Positions 1 to 5,260 of a DNA stretch of 5,585 bases are shown here, piece after piece (the stretch's first letter is position 1; the number at the start of each line of letters is the position of its first letter). Position numbers and translations under genes: made by a program. This DNA comes from JBGOUV01 sp041477815 (GTDB lineage: Bacteria > Acidobacteriota > Terriglobia > Bryobacterales > JACQDG01), in the NCBI GenBank assembly GCA_041477815.1, contig JBGOUV010000432.1, forward strand, positions 1 to 5,585, given 5' to 3'. A model generated the notes under the pieces. The model was not told the DNA's origin, made no database searches, and saw only the letters and a list, made by a program, of their open reading frames with translations.

Positions 1-1057
1 CATCATCTGGAGCGGCTCGGCCAACCGCGTCGGCCGCCGCATCTCGCAGGCTTTCCAGTCGCTGCCCCACTCGCTGCTGCCGACGCAATCGCTGGTCGAC
101 GCCTATCTTGGCCGGATACACTCGGGGGACTGGCTGGTGCTGGCGGGCTGGTGCGTGGTGGCGCTGGCCTTCGGCATGATCCAGTTCCGGGTCAGTTTCC
201 GCTTCGATACGGCCGCCGCCCGCACCGAGCTGCTCAGCTCGGGGCAGGAGGGCACGAGCTGGGTCGACCGCCTCTACTATCTCCCCAGCCGCTTACTCCC
301 CGACCCGCTGGCGGCCATGGTCGGCAAGGAGCTGCGCTACGTTCTGCGCAGTCCCCGCTTTCGGTTTCTGTTTCTGATGGGATGCTCGTTCGGCGTGGTG
401 GTGTGGCTGCCGTTCGCCATCCGGCGCGGGGGACCGGCAGGCGGCCCTCTGCAATCCAGTTTCCTGGCCCTCCTCAGCCTCTACGCCCTCATGCTCCTCG
501 GCCAAGTGACCTTTCTGAACTCCTTCGGTTTCGACCGCTCGGCGGCCCGCTATTTCTACTGGATGCCTATTTCAGCAACCCAGTTGCTGGTGGCCAAGAA
601 CCTGGTGGGCGGGCTGTTTGTGACGCTCCAGGTGCTGGTGCTGGCGTTTATCTGCTTCATCCTGGGCGTGACCATAGGCCCGTGGCAGGTTCTGGAGGCC
701 CTGGGGGTGGCGGCGATTGCCTCCGTTTACATGGCCGCGATCGGCAATCTGACTTCGGTGGTTTTTGCCGCCGGCATCAGCCCGGAACGGGTTTCGCGCG
801 CGGGGGGCGGGCGGGGCGTACAAGGCCTGATCGTCGTGCTCTACCCACTGCTGATTTCACCGCTGCTGGCCGCCTACTTCACCCGCTACTTCTGGCACAC
901 GCTGCGTGGTTTTGCCTTGCTCCTGGGCATCGCGGCTTGCGGCGCGGTCGTTCTTTACGCCGCTACCTTGCCGCTGGCCTCGCGCCTCGCTTGGGTCCGC
1001 CGGGAGGAACTGCTCACCGATCTGTCGCGCGGCGAAGGGCCCCTGGTCACCGACTGA
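1..1057 (+). CDS. ABC-2 type transporter permease, 3' part (5' end outside window)
   Basis: The reading frame is open from base 2 to the TGA at 1055-1057, giving 351 visible residues. The start lies upstream of the window; the GTG at 137 is an internal codon, since coding-like sequence continues before it. Hydrophobic segments suitable for membrane helices lie at about residues 48-65, 120-142, 152-172, 201-226, 230-250, 274-297 and 303-329, numbered from base 2. A charged stretch with a KELRYVLRSPRFRF motif precedes the second segment, a pattern I associate with ABC-2 type exporter or ABC transport membrane proteins that carry two sets of helices. The protein would sit in the inner membrane and work with an ATP-binding subunit, probably encoded upstream. 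The substrate cannot be told. Its last 11 bases overlap the end of the convergent cbiO gene. The ABC permease call is fairly sure; the subfamily is less so. Confidence 0.72.
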   Translation, partial: IIWSGSANRVGRRISQAFQSLPHSLLPTQSLVDAYLGRIHSGDWLVLAGWCVVALAFGMIQFRVSFRFDTAAARTELLSSGQEGTSWVDRLYYLPSRLLPDPLAAMVGKELRYVLRSPRFRFLFLMGCSFGVVVWLPFAIRRGGPAGGPLQSSFLALLSLYALMLLGQVTFLNSFGFDRSAARYFYWMPISATQLLVAKNLVGGLFVTLQVLVLAFICFILGVTIGPWQVLEALGVAAIASVYMAAIGNLTSVVFAAGISPERVSRAGGGRGVQGLIVVLYPLLISPLLAAYFTRYFWHTLRGFALLLGIAACGAVVLYAATLPLASRLAWVRREELLTDLSRGEGPLVTD

Positions 1058-1751
1058 CCGCTCGGCTATCCCACCGATACCGCTCCACGATCTCGTCCAC
1101 CGGTCCCGACGCCGCCACGCGCCCTTCCAAAAAAAATACCGCCCGCGTGGCCAGCTCCCGCGCCAGTTCTATGTCGTGGCTCACTAGAATCTTGGCCTGT
1201 GGCAAGCGATGCAGGATCGACAGCAGCGCCGAGCGGCCGGGAGGATCGAGAAACGTAACCGGCTCGTCCAGAATCAGGATCTGCGGCTCCATGGCCAGCA
1301 CCCCGGCCAGCGCTACCCGCCGCTTCTCGCCGGCGCTCAGGTGGTAGGGCGCCCGCGCCGCCGCCCCTTCCATGCCCACCAGGGCCAGGCATTCGCGGAC
1401 GCGCTGCTCCACCGCCGTCTTGTCCAGACCCAAGTTCAGCGGACCGAAGGCCACGTCGTCGAATACGGTCGGCATGAAGAGCTGGTCGTCGGAATCCTGA
1501 AACAGGATACCCACCTTCTGCCGGATCGCCGCCAGGTTCTTCTTCTCTACCGGCAGCCCGCAGACTTCGACGGTCCCTTCTCCTTCCAGCAGCCCGACCA
1601 GGTGCAGCAGAAAAGTCGTCTTGCCGCTGCCGTTCGGTCCAAACAGGGCCACCGTCTCACCAGGACACAAGATGAAGTCCACCCCGCCCAGGGCCTGGAT
1701 GCCCTCGTCGTAGCGGTAGCGGAGTCCCGCAACCCGGATCAGCGGTTCCAT
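1047..1751 (-). CDS. cbiO: ECF transporter ATPase CbiO (nickel/cobalt uptake)
   Basis: This 234-residue cytoplasmic ATPase is expected to power nickel or cobalt uptake by binding the CbiQ coupling subunit and hydrolysing ATP. All ABC ATPase motifs are visible: Walker A GPNGSGKTT at 38-46, Q-loop Q85 within FQDSDDQLF, signature LSAGEKRRV at 138-146, Walker B ILILDEP at 158-164 and switch His H192 in SHD. The FQDSDDQLF Q-loop is the form typical of CbiO/EcfA proteins. The length is slightly short for CbiO, which often carries a longer C-terminal tail. The frame stays open further upstream through cbiQ, but the ATG at 1749-1751 is chosen because the conserved N-terminus (IRVAGLRYRY) begins right after it. 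The start overlaps the end of cbiQ by 13 bases, which suggests translational coupling; no strong Shine-Dalgarno is seen. A run of eight T on the coding strand falls at residues 206-208. It is the last gene of the cbi operon. Confidence 0.93.
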   Translation of the reverse strand: MEPLIRVAGLRYRYDEGIQALGGVDFILCPGETVALFGPNGSGKTTFLLHLVGLLEGEGTVEVCGLPVEKKNLAAIRQKVGILFQDSDDQLFMPTVFDDVAFGPLNLGLDKTAVEQRVRECLALVGMEGAAARAPYHLSAGEKRRVALAGVLAMEPQILILDEPVTFLDPPGRSALLSILHRLPQAKILVSHDIELARELATRAVFFLEGRVAASGPVDEIVERYRWDSRAVSR

Positions 1752-2443
1752 AGAGCCAGATGCAGGACACCCAGAGCCGCGGCCAAGAGCAGCAAGGAGA
1801 GCCACTCGCGGGCGCCGGCGGCCGGCGGATCGAGCAGGATGAAGTGACCCTGAAAGCCGCGCGCCAGCATGGCCCGGTGGATGCGCTCGGCCCGGTCGTA
1901 ACTGCGGGCGAACAGCACCGCCACGGCGCTCCCGGCGGCCGGCCACGATCGCCCGCCGGCCCGGCACTGGCGCGCCCGGCGCATATGCTGGGCCTGCTCC
2001 GAGAGCACGAACAGGTAGCGGTAGAGAAACTGGGCCACCATCAGAAAAAAGCGAGGCGCGCCGAACCACTCCAGGCCTCGCAAGAGGGCGTGCAGGGGCG
2101 TGGTGGCCAGCAGCAGCAATACCATATAGGCGGAGAGGTAGCTCTTGCCCAGCAACGCCAGCGCCCTTCCGGGATCCCCGCCGAACAGGTTCAGCGCGGC
2201 CACCCCCAGGGCGAACGGCAACACCAGCCCCGCCCGCAGCAGTAATCCCCCCAGCGGAACCCGCGACAGCAGGACCAGCGTAGTAATCAGCAGGCTGTAG
2301 CCGCCCAGCAACTCCGGGGAGAGCTGGCGGGTCAGGGCCAGCGAGACCAGCACAGCCAGCGCCGCCGCAATCTTGGCCCGCGCGTCGAGCCGGTGGAGGG
2401 GGCTCGGCAGGCGACTCCAGGCGTCCAGGGTAACGTGGTGCAC
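1739..2443 (-). CDS. cbiQ: ECF transporter transmembrane coupling protein CbiQ
   Basis: This 234-residue inner-membrane protein is the T-component of the nickel/cobalt ECF transporter; it links the CbiO ATPase to the metal-binding CbiM. The N-terminus has the family pattern SPLHRLDARAKI at 14-25, followed by hydrophobic segments at about 27-40, 46-60, 67-88, 98-117, 132-148 and 214-231. The cytoplasmic coupling region is visible as an Arg-rich stretch at about 154-167 and ERIHRAMLARGF at 186-197; the ARG motif at 194-196 is the kind of contact site known to dock into the ATPase groove in EcfT proteins. The start is a GTG at 2441-2443, one base after the TAG stop of the upstream PDGLE gene. 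The upstream purine run (GCGGAAAAAA) is a weak ribosome site, so reinitiation from the preceding gene is likely. The 3' end overlaps cbiO by 13 bases. Confidence 0.92.
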   Translation of the reverse strand: MHHVTLDAWSRLPSPLHRLDARAKIAAALAVLVSLALTRQLSPELLGGYSLLITTLVLLSRVPLGGLLLRAGLVLPFALGVAALNLFGGDPGRALALLGKSYLSAYMVLLLLATTPLHALLRGLEWFGAPRFFLMVAQFLYRYLFVLSEQAQHMRRARQCRAGGRSWPAAGSAVAVLFARSYDRAERIHRAMLARGFQGHFILLDPPAAGAREWLSLLLLAAALGVLHLALWNR

Positions 2444-2444
2444 G

Positions 2445-2702
2445 CTATTTTTTCCGCTTCAGCGTCCGGCCGAAGAGCACTCCAAACCCGTAGAGCAGCA
2501 CTACCCCCACCAGCCCGGCCGGGACCAACCGCGTCTGGTAAGCGGCGAAGGGAGAGGACGCCGCCGCGGCCTTCCCGCGGGATGCAAAGCCCAGGGACTC
2601 CGCCACGTGCTCCAGTCCGTCGGGGGCGGTAGAGGCGACCCAGCCAGCCACGCAACCCAGCAATAGGGCCGCCACACCTACCACTGCAGCCGCCCGCTTC
2701 AC
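2445..2702 (-). CDS. PDGLE-domain small membrane subunit of Ni/Co ECF transporter (CbiN/NikN position)
   Basis: This 85-residue protein has a hydrophobic N-terminal segment (about 4-22), the diagnostic PDGLE motif at 27-31, a short extracytoplasmic loop of about 35 residues, a second membrane segment (about 58-78) and a basic tail (LKRKK). Two helices and a loop match the small accessory subunits (CbiN/NikN) that help load metal onto CbiM/NikM; the PDGLE domain is also often found fused to the C-terminus of CbiM. The start is GTG at 2700-2702, and its bases form a GTGA overlap with the cbiM stop codon. A good Shine-Dalgarno (GAGGTGA) lies just upstream, inside cbiM. Residues 14-17 read LLGC, a weak lipobox-like pattern, but a plain membrane anchor is the simpler reading. 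PDGLE instead of a classical CbiN hints at, but does not prove, a nickel-type system. Confidence 0.85.
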   Translation of the reverse strand: MKRAAAVVGVAALLLGCVAGWVASTAPDGLEHVAESLGFASRGKAAAASSPFAAYQTRLVPAGLVGVVLLYGFGVLFGRTLKRKK

Positions 2703-3316
2703 GCCTCACCTCGAAATACAAACTTCGGGCTCAGCTTCCCGATCGCCTCGACGACCGTCACCGTAATCGCGCCTTCGGCCAGACCTGTGATCGCATGGAT
2801 CCCCAACATGGAGGCAAACAGCGGCCCGTCGCCGGCCACGTGCGACAGGCTCAGTTGGATGGTCGCCAGGAGCGCTGCTCCAAACACCGACATCCATGCG
2901 CCCAGGAACAGCGCCACGCGGCGTGGTCCGCCGGCTACCTTGACCGGCAGATACCCCAGCCACACGCCGGCCACCGCCATGTTCAGGACGTTGGCGCCCA
3001 GAGCTGTGACGCCGCCGTCCTGAAAGACCAGCGCCTGCACCACCAGGATGGCCGTCATCACCACGGTCGCGGCGTAAGGGCCCAGCGTAACCGCCAGCAG
3101 CGTGCCGCCTACCAGGTGCCCCGACGTTCCCACGCCCACGGGAAAATTGATCATCTGGGCGGCGAACACGAAAGCGCCCATGACGCCCAACAGCGGCGCC
3201 CGCGACTCGTCGAAGTGCGCCTGCGTCCGGCGTACGAAGCAGCCCATGATCGGAAGGGCCGCGGCGTCGAGCGTGGCCCACACCGGGGGGGTCAGGAAAC
3301 CGTCGGGGATGTGCAT
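2699..3316 (-). CDS. cbiM: ECF transporter metal-binding membrane component CbiM (Ni/Co)
   Basis: This 205-residue inner-membrane S-component captures Ni2+ or Co2+. It begins MHIPDGF, the family hallmark. From the known NikM structure, the metal is held by the N-terminal amine, His2 and a His near position 67; here H67 is present in GTSGHLVGG (63-71), so the site looks intact. Other conserved pieces are QMINFPV at 54-60, FQDGG at 98-102 and ALGANVLNM at 105-113. Hydrophobic segments lie at about 12-27, 41-57, 68-98, 108-124, 133-155 and 168-192. The length fits a CbiM without a fused CbiN/PDGLE domain, and that domain is encoded separately by the next gene. The ATG at 3314-3316 is certain because the processed N-terminus is part of the metal site, and it has a strong G-rich ribosome site just upstream. 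It is the first gene of the operon and diverges from a PotA-like ATPase gene across 73 bases. Confidence 0.95.
   Translation of the reverse strand: MHIPDGFLTPPVWATLDAAALPIMGCFVRRTQAHFDESRAPLLGVMGAFVFAAQMINFPVGVGTSGHLVGGTLLAVTLGPYAATVVMTAILVVQALVFQDGGVTALGANVLNMAVAGVWLGYLPVKVAGGPRRVALFLGAWMSVFGAALLATIQLSLSHVAGDGPLFASMLGIHAITGLAEGAITVTVVEAIGKLSPKFVFRGEA
2706..2712 (-). promoter_or_regulatory. Ribosome binding site for the PDGLE gene
   Basis: On the minus strand the bases read GAGGTGA, an exact match to the centre of the anti-16S pairing sequence, three bases before the GTG at 2700-2702. It lies inside the last codons of cbiM and supports the GTG as the true start despite the four-base overlap. 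Confidence 0.7.
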
Positions 3317-3320
3317 ACCG

Positions 3321-3327
3321 CCCCCCT
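3321..3327 (-). promoter_or_regulatory. Ribosome binding site for cbiM
   Basis: On the minus strand AGGGGGG lies four bases before the ATG at 3314-3316. It is a G-rich Shine-Dalgarno-like site and agrees with the start that gives the conserved MHIPDG N-terminus. Confidence 0.6.
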
Positions 3328-3363
3328 ACAGTAGCACGATTGGCAAATTCGTGGCACACTGTG

Positions 3364-3386
3364 GGGACAGGCCTCTGGTCTGTTCC
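3364..3386. repeat. Inverted repeat / possible RNA hairpin upstream of the PotA-like ATPase
   Basis: GGGACAG at 3364-3370 can pair with CTGTTCC at 3380-3386 across a 9-base loop, giving seven pairs including one G-T wobble. It ends three bases before the ATG at 3390. As DNA it could be an operator; as RNA it would form a hairpin in the ribosome-landing zone of the ATPase mRNA. Chance occurrence is possible for arms of this length. Confidence 0.4.
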
Positions 3387-3389
3387 AGC

Positions 3390-4454
3390 ATGGACTCCAT
3401 CGTCGAACTTCGCGGCGTAGTCAAGCACTTCGGCCCACGCGTGGCCGTCGACCACGTCTCTCTGGCCATCCCGCCAGGCCGGTTCTACTCCCTCCTCGGA
3501 CCTTCGGGCTGCGGCAAAACCACTACCCTGCGCCTCATCGCCGGGTTCGAGCGTCCCGCCGAAGGCGACGTTTTCATCCACGGCGCGCGGGTGAACGATC
3601 TGCCCGCTTACCGCCGCAAGGTCAGCACCGTCTTCCAGAGCTACGCCCTGTTTCCCCACCTGAGCGTGGGGGCCAACGTGGCCTTCGGCTTGCGCCAAGC
3701 CGGCGTCGCCGGCGAGGAGATCCGCCGGCGGGTGGCGCAAGCGCTCGAGATGGTACAGCTCCCAACCTACGGCGATCGGCCGATCCAGCAACTTTCGGGG
3801 GGCGAAAAGCAGCGGGTCGCCCTGGCCCGCTCCATGGTTCTGGAACCGGAGGTCCTGCTGCTGGACGAGCCCCTGGCCGCCCTCGACCAGAAGCTCCGGC
3901 GCGACATGCGGCTGGAGCTGAAGCGGCTGCAGCGCGCCGCCGGCATCACCTTCCTGTTCATCACGCACGACCAGGAAGAAGCCCTCGTTCTATCGGACGC
4001 CATCGCCGTAATGCACCGGGGGCGTCTCGAACAGGTCGGAACCCCCGAGGAGATCTATCGCCGCCCGGCCACCCGCTTCGTCGCCGGCTTCATCGGCAGC
4101 TCGAACTACATCGGGGGCCTGGTGGCGGGGGGCGGGCCGGTGGAGATTGTGACGGCCGGCGGGCTGCGACTCGTGGCGCCCTGTTCCCAACCTGCGCCGG
4201 CCGTGGGAGCTGAGGCGGGTATCCTGCTACGGCCGGAGTTGGTTCATATTGTCAACGGCGCGGTCCCGGACGGCGCCCAACGCCTCACCGGACGCGTCCT
4301 GCACACGGTCTTCCTGGGCTCCCATCACGAGGTCACGGTGGAGATGGAGCCGGGGCTGCACCTGACCACGCTCGCCGCGCCGGGGAACGTCCCCGAGCCG
4401 GGCGCCACCATCGAGCTGTGGTGGCGTACCGAGGATGGCCTGGCGCTCAGTTGA
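3390..4454 (+). CDS. potA: PotA-like ABC transporter ATP-binding protein with TOBE domain (orphan)
   Basis: This 354-residue cytoplasmic ATPase belongs to the importer family that includes PotA (polyamines), FbpC (iron), CysA and UgpC. Motifs are complete: Walker A GPSGCGKTT at 37-45, Q-loop Q83 in FQSYALFPH, signature LSGGEKQRV at 135-143, Walker B VLLLDEP at 155-161, D-loop LAALD at 162-166 and switch His H193 in THDQEEAL. The segment GTPEEIYRRPATRFVAGFIG at 217-236 and the beta-rich C-terminus (about 275-350) form the regulatory TOBE region. Sequence style is closest to PotA, but the substrate is inferred, not shown. Unlike typical pot loci, no permease or periplasmic binding gene sits beside it. 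The ATG at 3390 fits the family N-terminus (IVELRGVVKHFG) but has no Shine-Dalgarno; an in-frame GTG at 3351 is a less likely start. Its 3' end overlaps the convergent methyltransferase by 8 bases. Confidence 0.88.
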   Translation: MDSIVELRGVVKHFGPRVAVDHVSLAIPPGRFYSLLGPSGCGKTTTLRLIAGFERPAEGDVFIHGARVNDLPAYRRKVSTVFQSYALFPHLSVGANVAFGLRQAGVAGEEIRRRVAQALEMVQLPTYGDRPIQQLSGGEKQRVALARSMVLEPEVLLLDEPLAALDQKLRRDMRLELKRLQRAAGITFLFITHDQEEALVLSDAIAVMHRGRLEQVGTPEEIYRRPATRFVAGFIGSSNYIGGLVAGGGPVEIVTAGGLRLVAPCSQPAPAVGAEAGILLRPELVHIVNGAVPDGAQRLTGRVLHTVFLGSHHEVTVEMEPGLHLTTLAAPGNVPEPGATIELWWRTEDGLALS

Positions 4455-5253
4455 AGTCCGCGTCCCGAGTGTACACGTTGGCCGCGCCGCAGCCTGGGCA
4501 GTGGTAGTAGTCAAGGCAACGCCATCTCCGGCGCACCAGCCCGAGCTGCACCAGCCACTCGGAGGGGTGACCCTGACCGCACCGGATGCAGACGTTGGTG
4601 CGCGGCGCCAGGTCCATCGGCTCGGGCACGCGGCCGAAATAGAGTCCCCAGCCATACACACTCGTGCGCGTGTGGAGCCGCCGGTCGAGCGTTCGCAGCG
4701 CCCCCGTGACCAGAGCGAGCGGACGCTCCGGGAGGCCGCGAAAGCGCATCTGCCGTCGCAACGAGAGGTCGGTCATATTGCGGCGATTCAGAAAAGGAAA
4801 CGAACAGTAGAGCGTCCAGGTGGCGACATGCGCCAGCCCGAAATACCACGACAAGGTCTGGGCCAACTCGGCCGGGCGATCGAACAGGTTCACGTGTCCG
4901 CCGGCCTTGCGATATACCTTGCGGTAGAGACGGTCGGCGAGCGTGGTGGCGTCGGGGACGGCGACAAAGACGGCGCCCTCGCGCTTGATGACGCGCCCCA
5001 CCTCCTGCGCGGCCCGCTTCCAGTCCACAAAATGCTCGAGGCTGTGATTCAGGATGGCGGCGTCGAAGCTGCGCGCGGGAAAAGGGAGAGAAGCCGCATC
5101 GGCGCGCACCTGGCGGCCGTTGGTCCCGAGCACTTCCGCAATGTCGACACGGACGGTGCGGAACAGGTAGGCTTCCGCCGGGAAGCTGCCGCCTCGCGAG
5201 CCGAGGTCCAGCAAGCGGGCGCCCTCGGGCAGATGCTCGAGAATCTCCTCCAC
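4447..5253 (-). CDS. Class I SAM-dependent methyltransferase with C-terminal Cys4 zinc-ribbon-like tail
   Basis: This 268-residue cytoplasmic protein has a Rossmann methyltransferase core of the Methyltransf_11 type. Motif I is LLDLGSRGG at 14-22, the acidic end of strand 2 is D37 in VRVDIAE, the adenine-side Asp region is ADAASLPF at 51-58 with SFD at 62-64, and HSLEHF at 70-75 and VIKREGAVFVAVPD at 88-101 complete the fold. The middle Gly of the usual GxGxG loop is Arg20 here. After about residue 210 comes an extra region with CIRCG (C222, C225) and CPGCG (C252, C255), which looks like a zinc ribbon. The methyl acceptor is unknown. The GTG at 5251-5253 is taken as the start; it lies 7 bases after the isomerase stop, with no clear Shine-Dalgarno, so the two genes are probably co-transcribed. 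The gene ends within the end of the convergent ATPase gene. Confidence 0.82.
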   Translation of the reverse strand: MEEILEHLPEGARLLDLGSRGGSFPAEAYLFRTVRVDIAEVLGTNGRQVRADAASLPFPARSFDAAILNHSLEHFVDWKRAAQEVGRVIKREGAVFVAVPDATTLADRLYRKVYRKAGGHVNLFDRPAELAQTLSWYFGLAHVATWTLYCSFPFLNRRNMTDLSLRRQMRFRGLPERPLALVTGALRTLDRRLHTRTSVYGWGLYFGRVPEPMDLAPRTNVCIRCGQGHPSEWLVQLGLVRRRWRCLDYYHCPGCGAANVYTRDADFN

Positions 5254-5260
5254 AACGGGT

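Larger units (their letters stand above)
3317..3389. promoter_or_regulatory. Divergent control region between cbiM and the PotA-like ATPase gene
   Basis: These 73 bases separate two divergent start codons and must hold, or lie next to, the promoters for both units. I could not pick out a convincing -35/-10 pair on either strand. What is visible is a G-rich ribosome site for cbiM, two TGGCA copies 11 bases apart (3341-3345 and 3352-3356), and an inverted repeat at 3364-3386. The region is too short for a complete cobalamin riboswitch and lacks the GTATGA/TCATAC halves of a classical NikR operator. Confidence 0.55.

Noticed and set aside
151..1347. Plus-strand open frame (398 codons) overlapping the permease and the cbiO end
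   Set aside because: It is an out-of-frame shadow of the membrane permease; the product is Arg/Pro/Gly-rich and lacks the membrane segments seen in the real frame.
1752..2069. Upstream extension of the cbiO frame to an earlier start
   Set aside because: The extra 106 residues lie within cbiQ in a different frame and have no family match; the CbiO N-terminus starts at the ATG at 1751.
3339..3357. Sigma-54-like promoter on the minus strand (TGCCACG followed by TTGC)
   Set aside because: The essential GG of the -24 element is not intact and the spacing to the GC element is one base short.
3317..3389. Cobalamin riboswitch upstream of cbiM
   Set aside because: The gap is far shorter than a complete riboswitch, and only a GCCAC fragment resembles the B12 box, without the rest of the conserved core.
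3102..3389. Upstream extension of the PotA-like gene by 96 codons
   Set aside because: The extension is antisense to cbiM and the added residues match no ABC ATPase N-terminus; the ATG at 3390 fits the family start.
2706..3968. Long minus-strand open frame (420 codons) spanning cbiM and antisense to the ATPase gene
   Set aside because: It overlaps cbiM in another frame and runs antisense to the PotA-like gene; the translation is low-complexity and has no recognisable domain, typical of GC-rich shadow frames.
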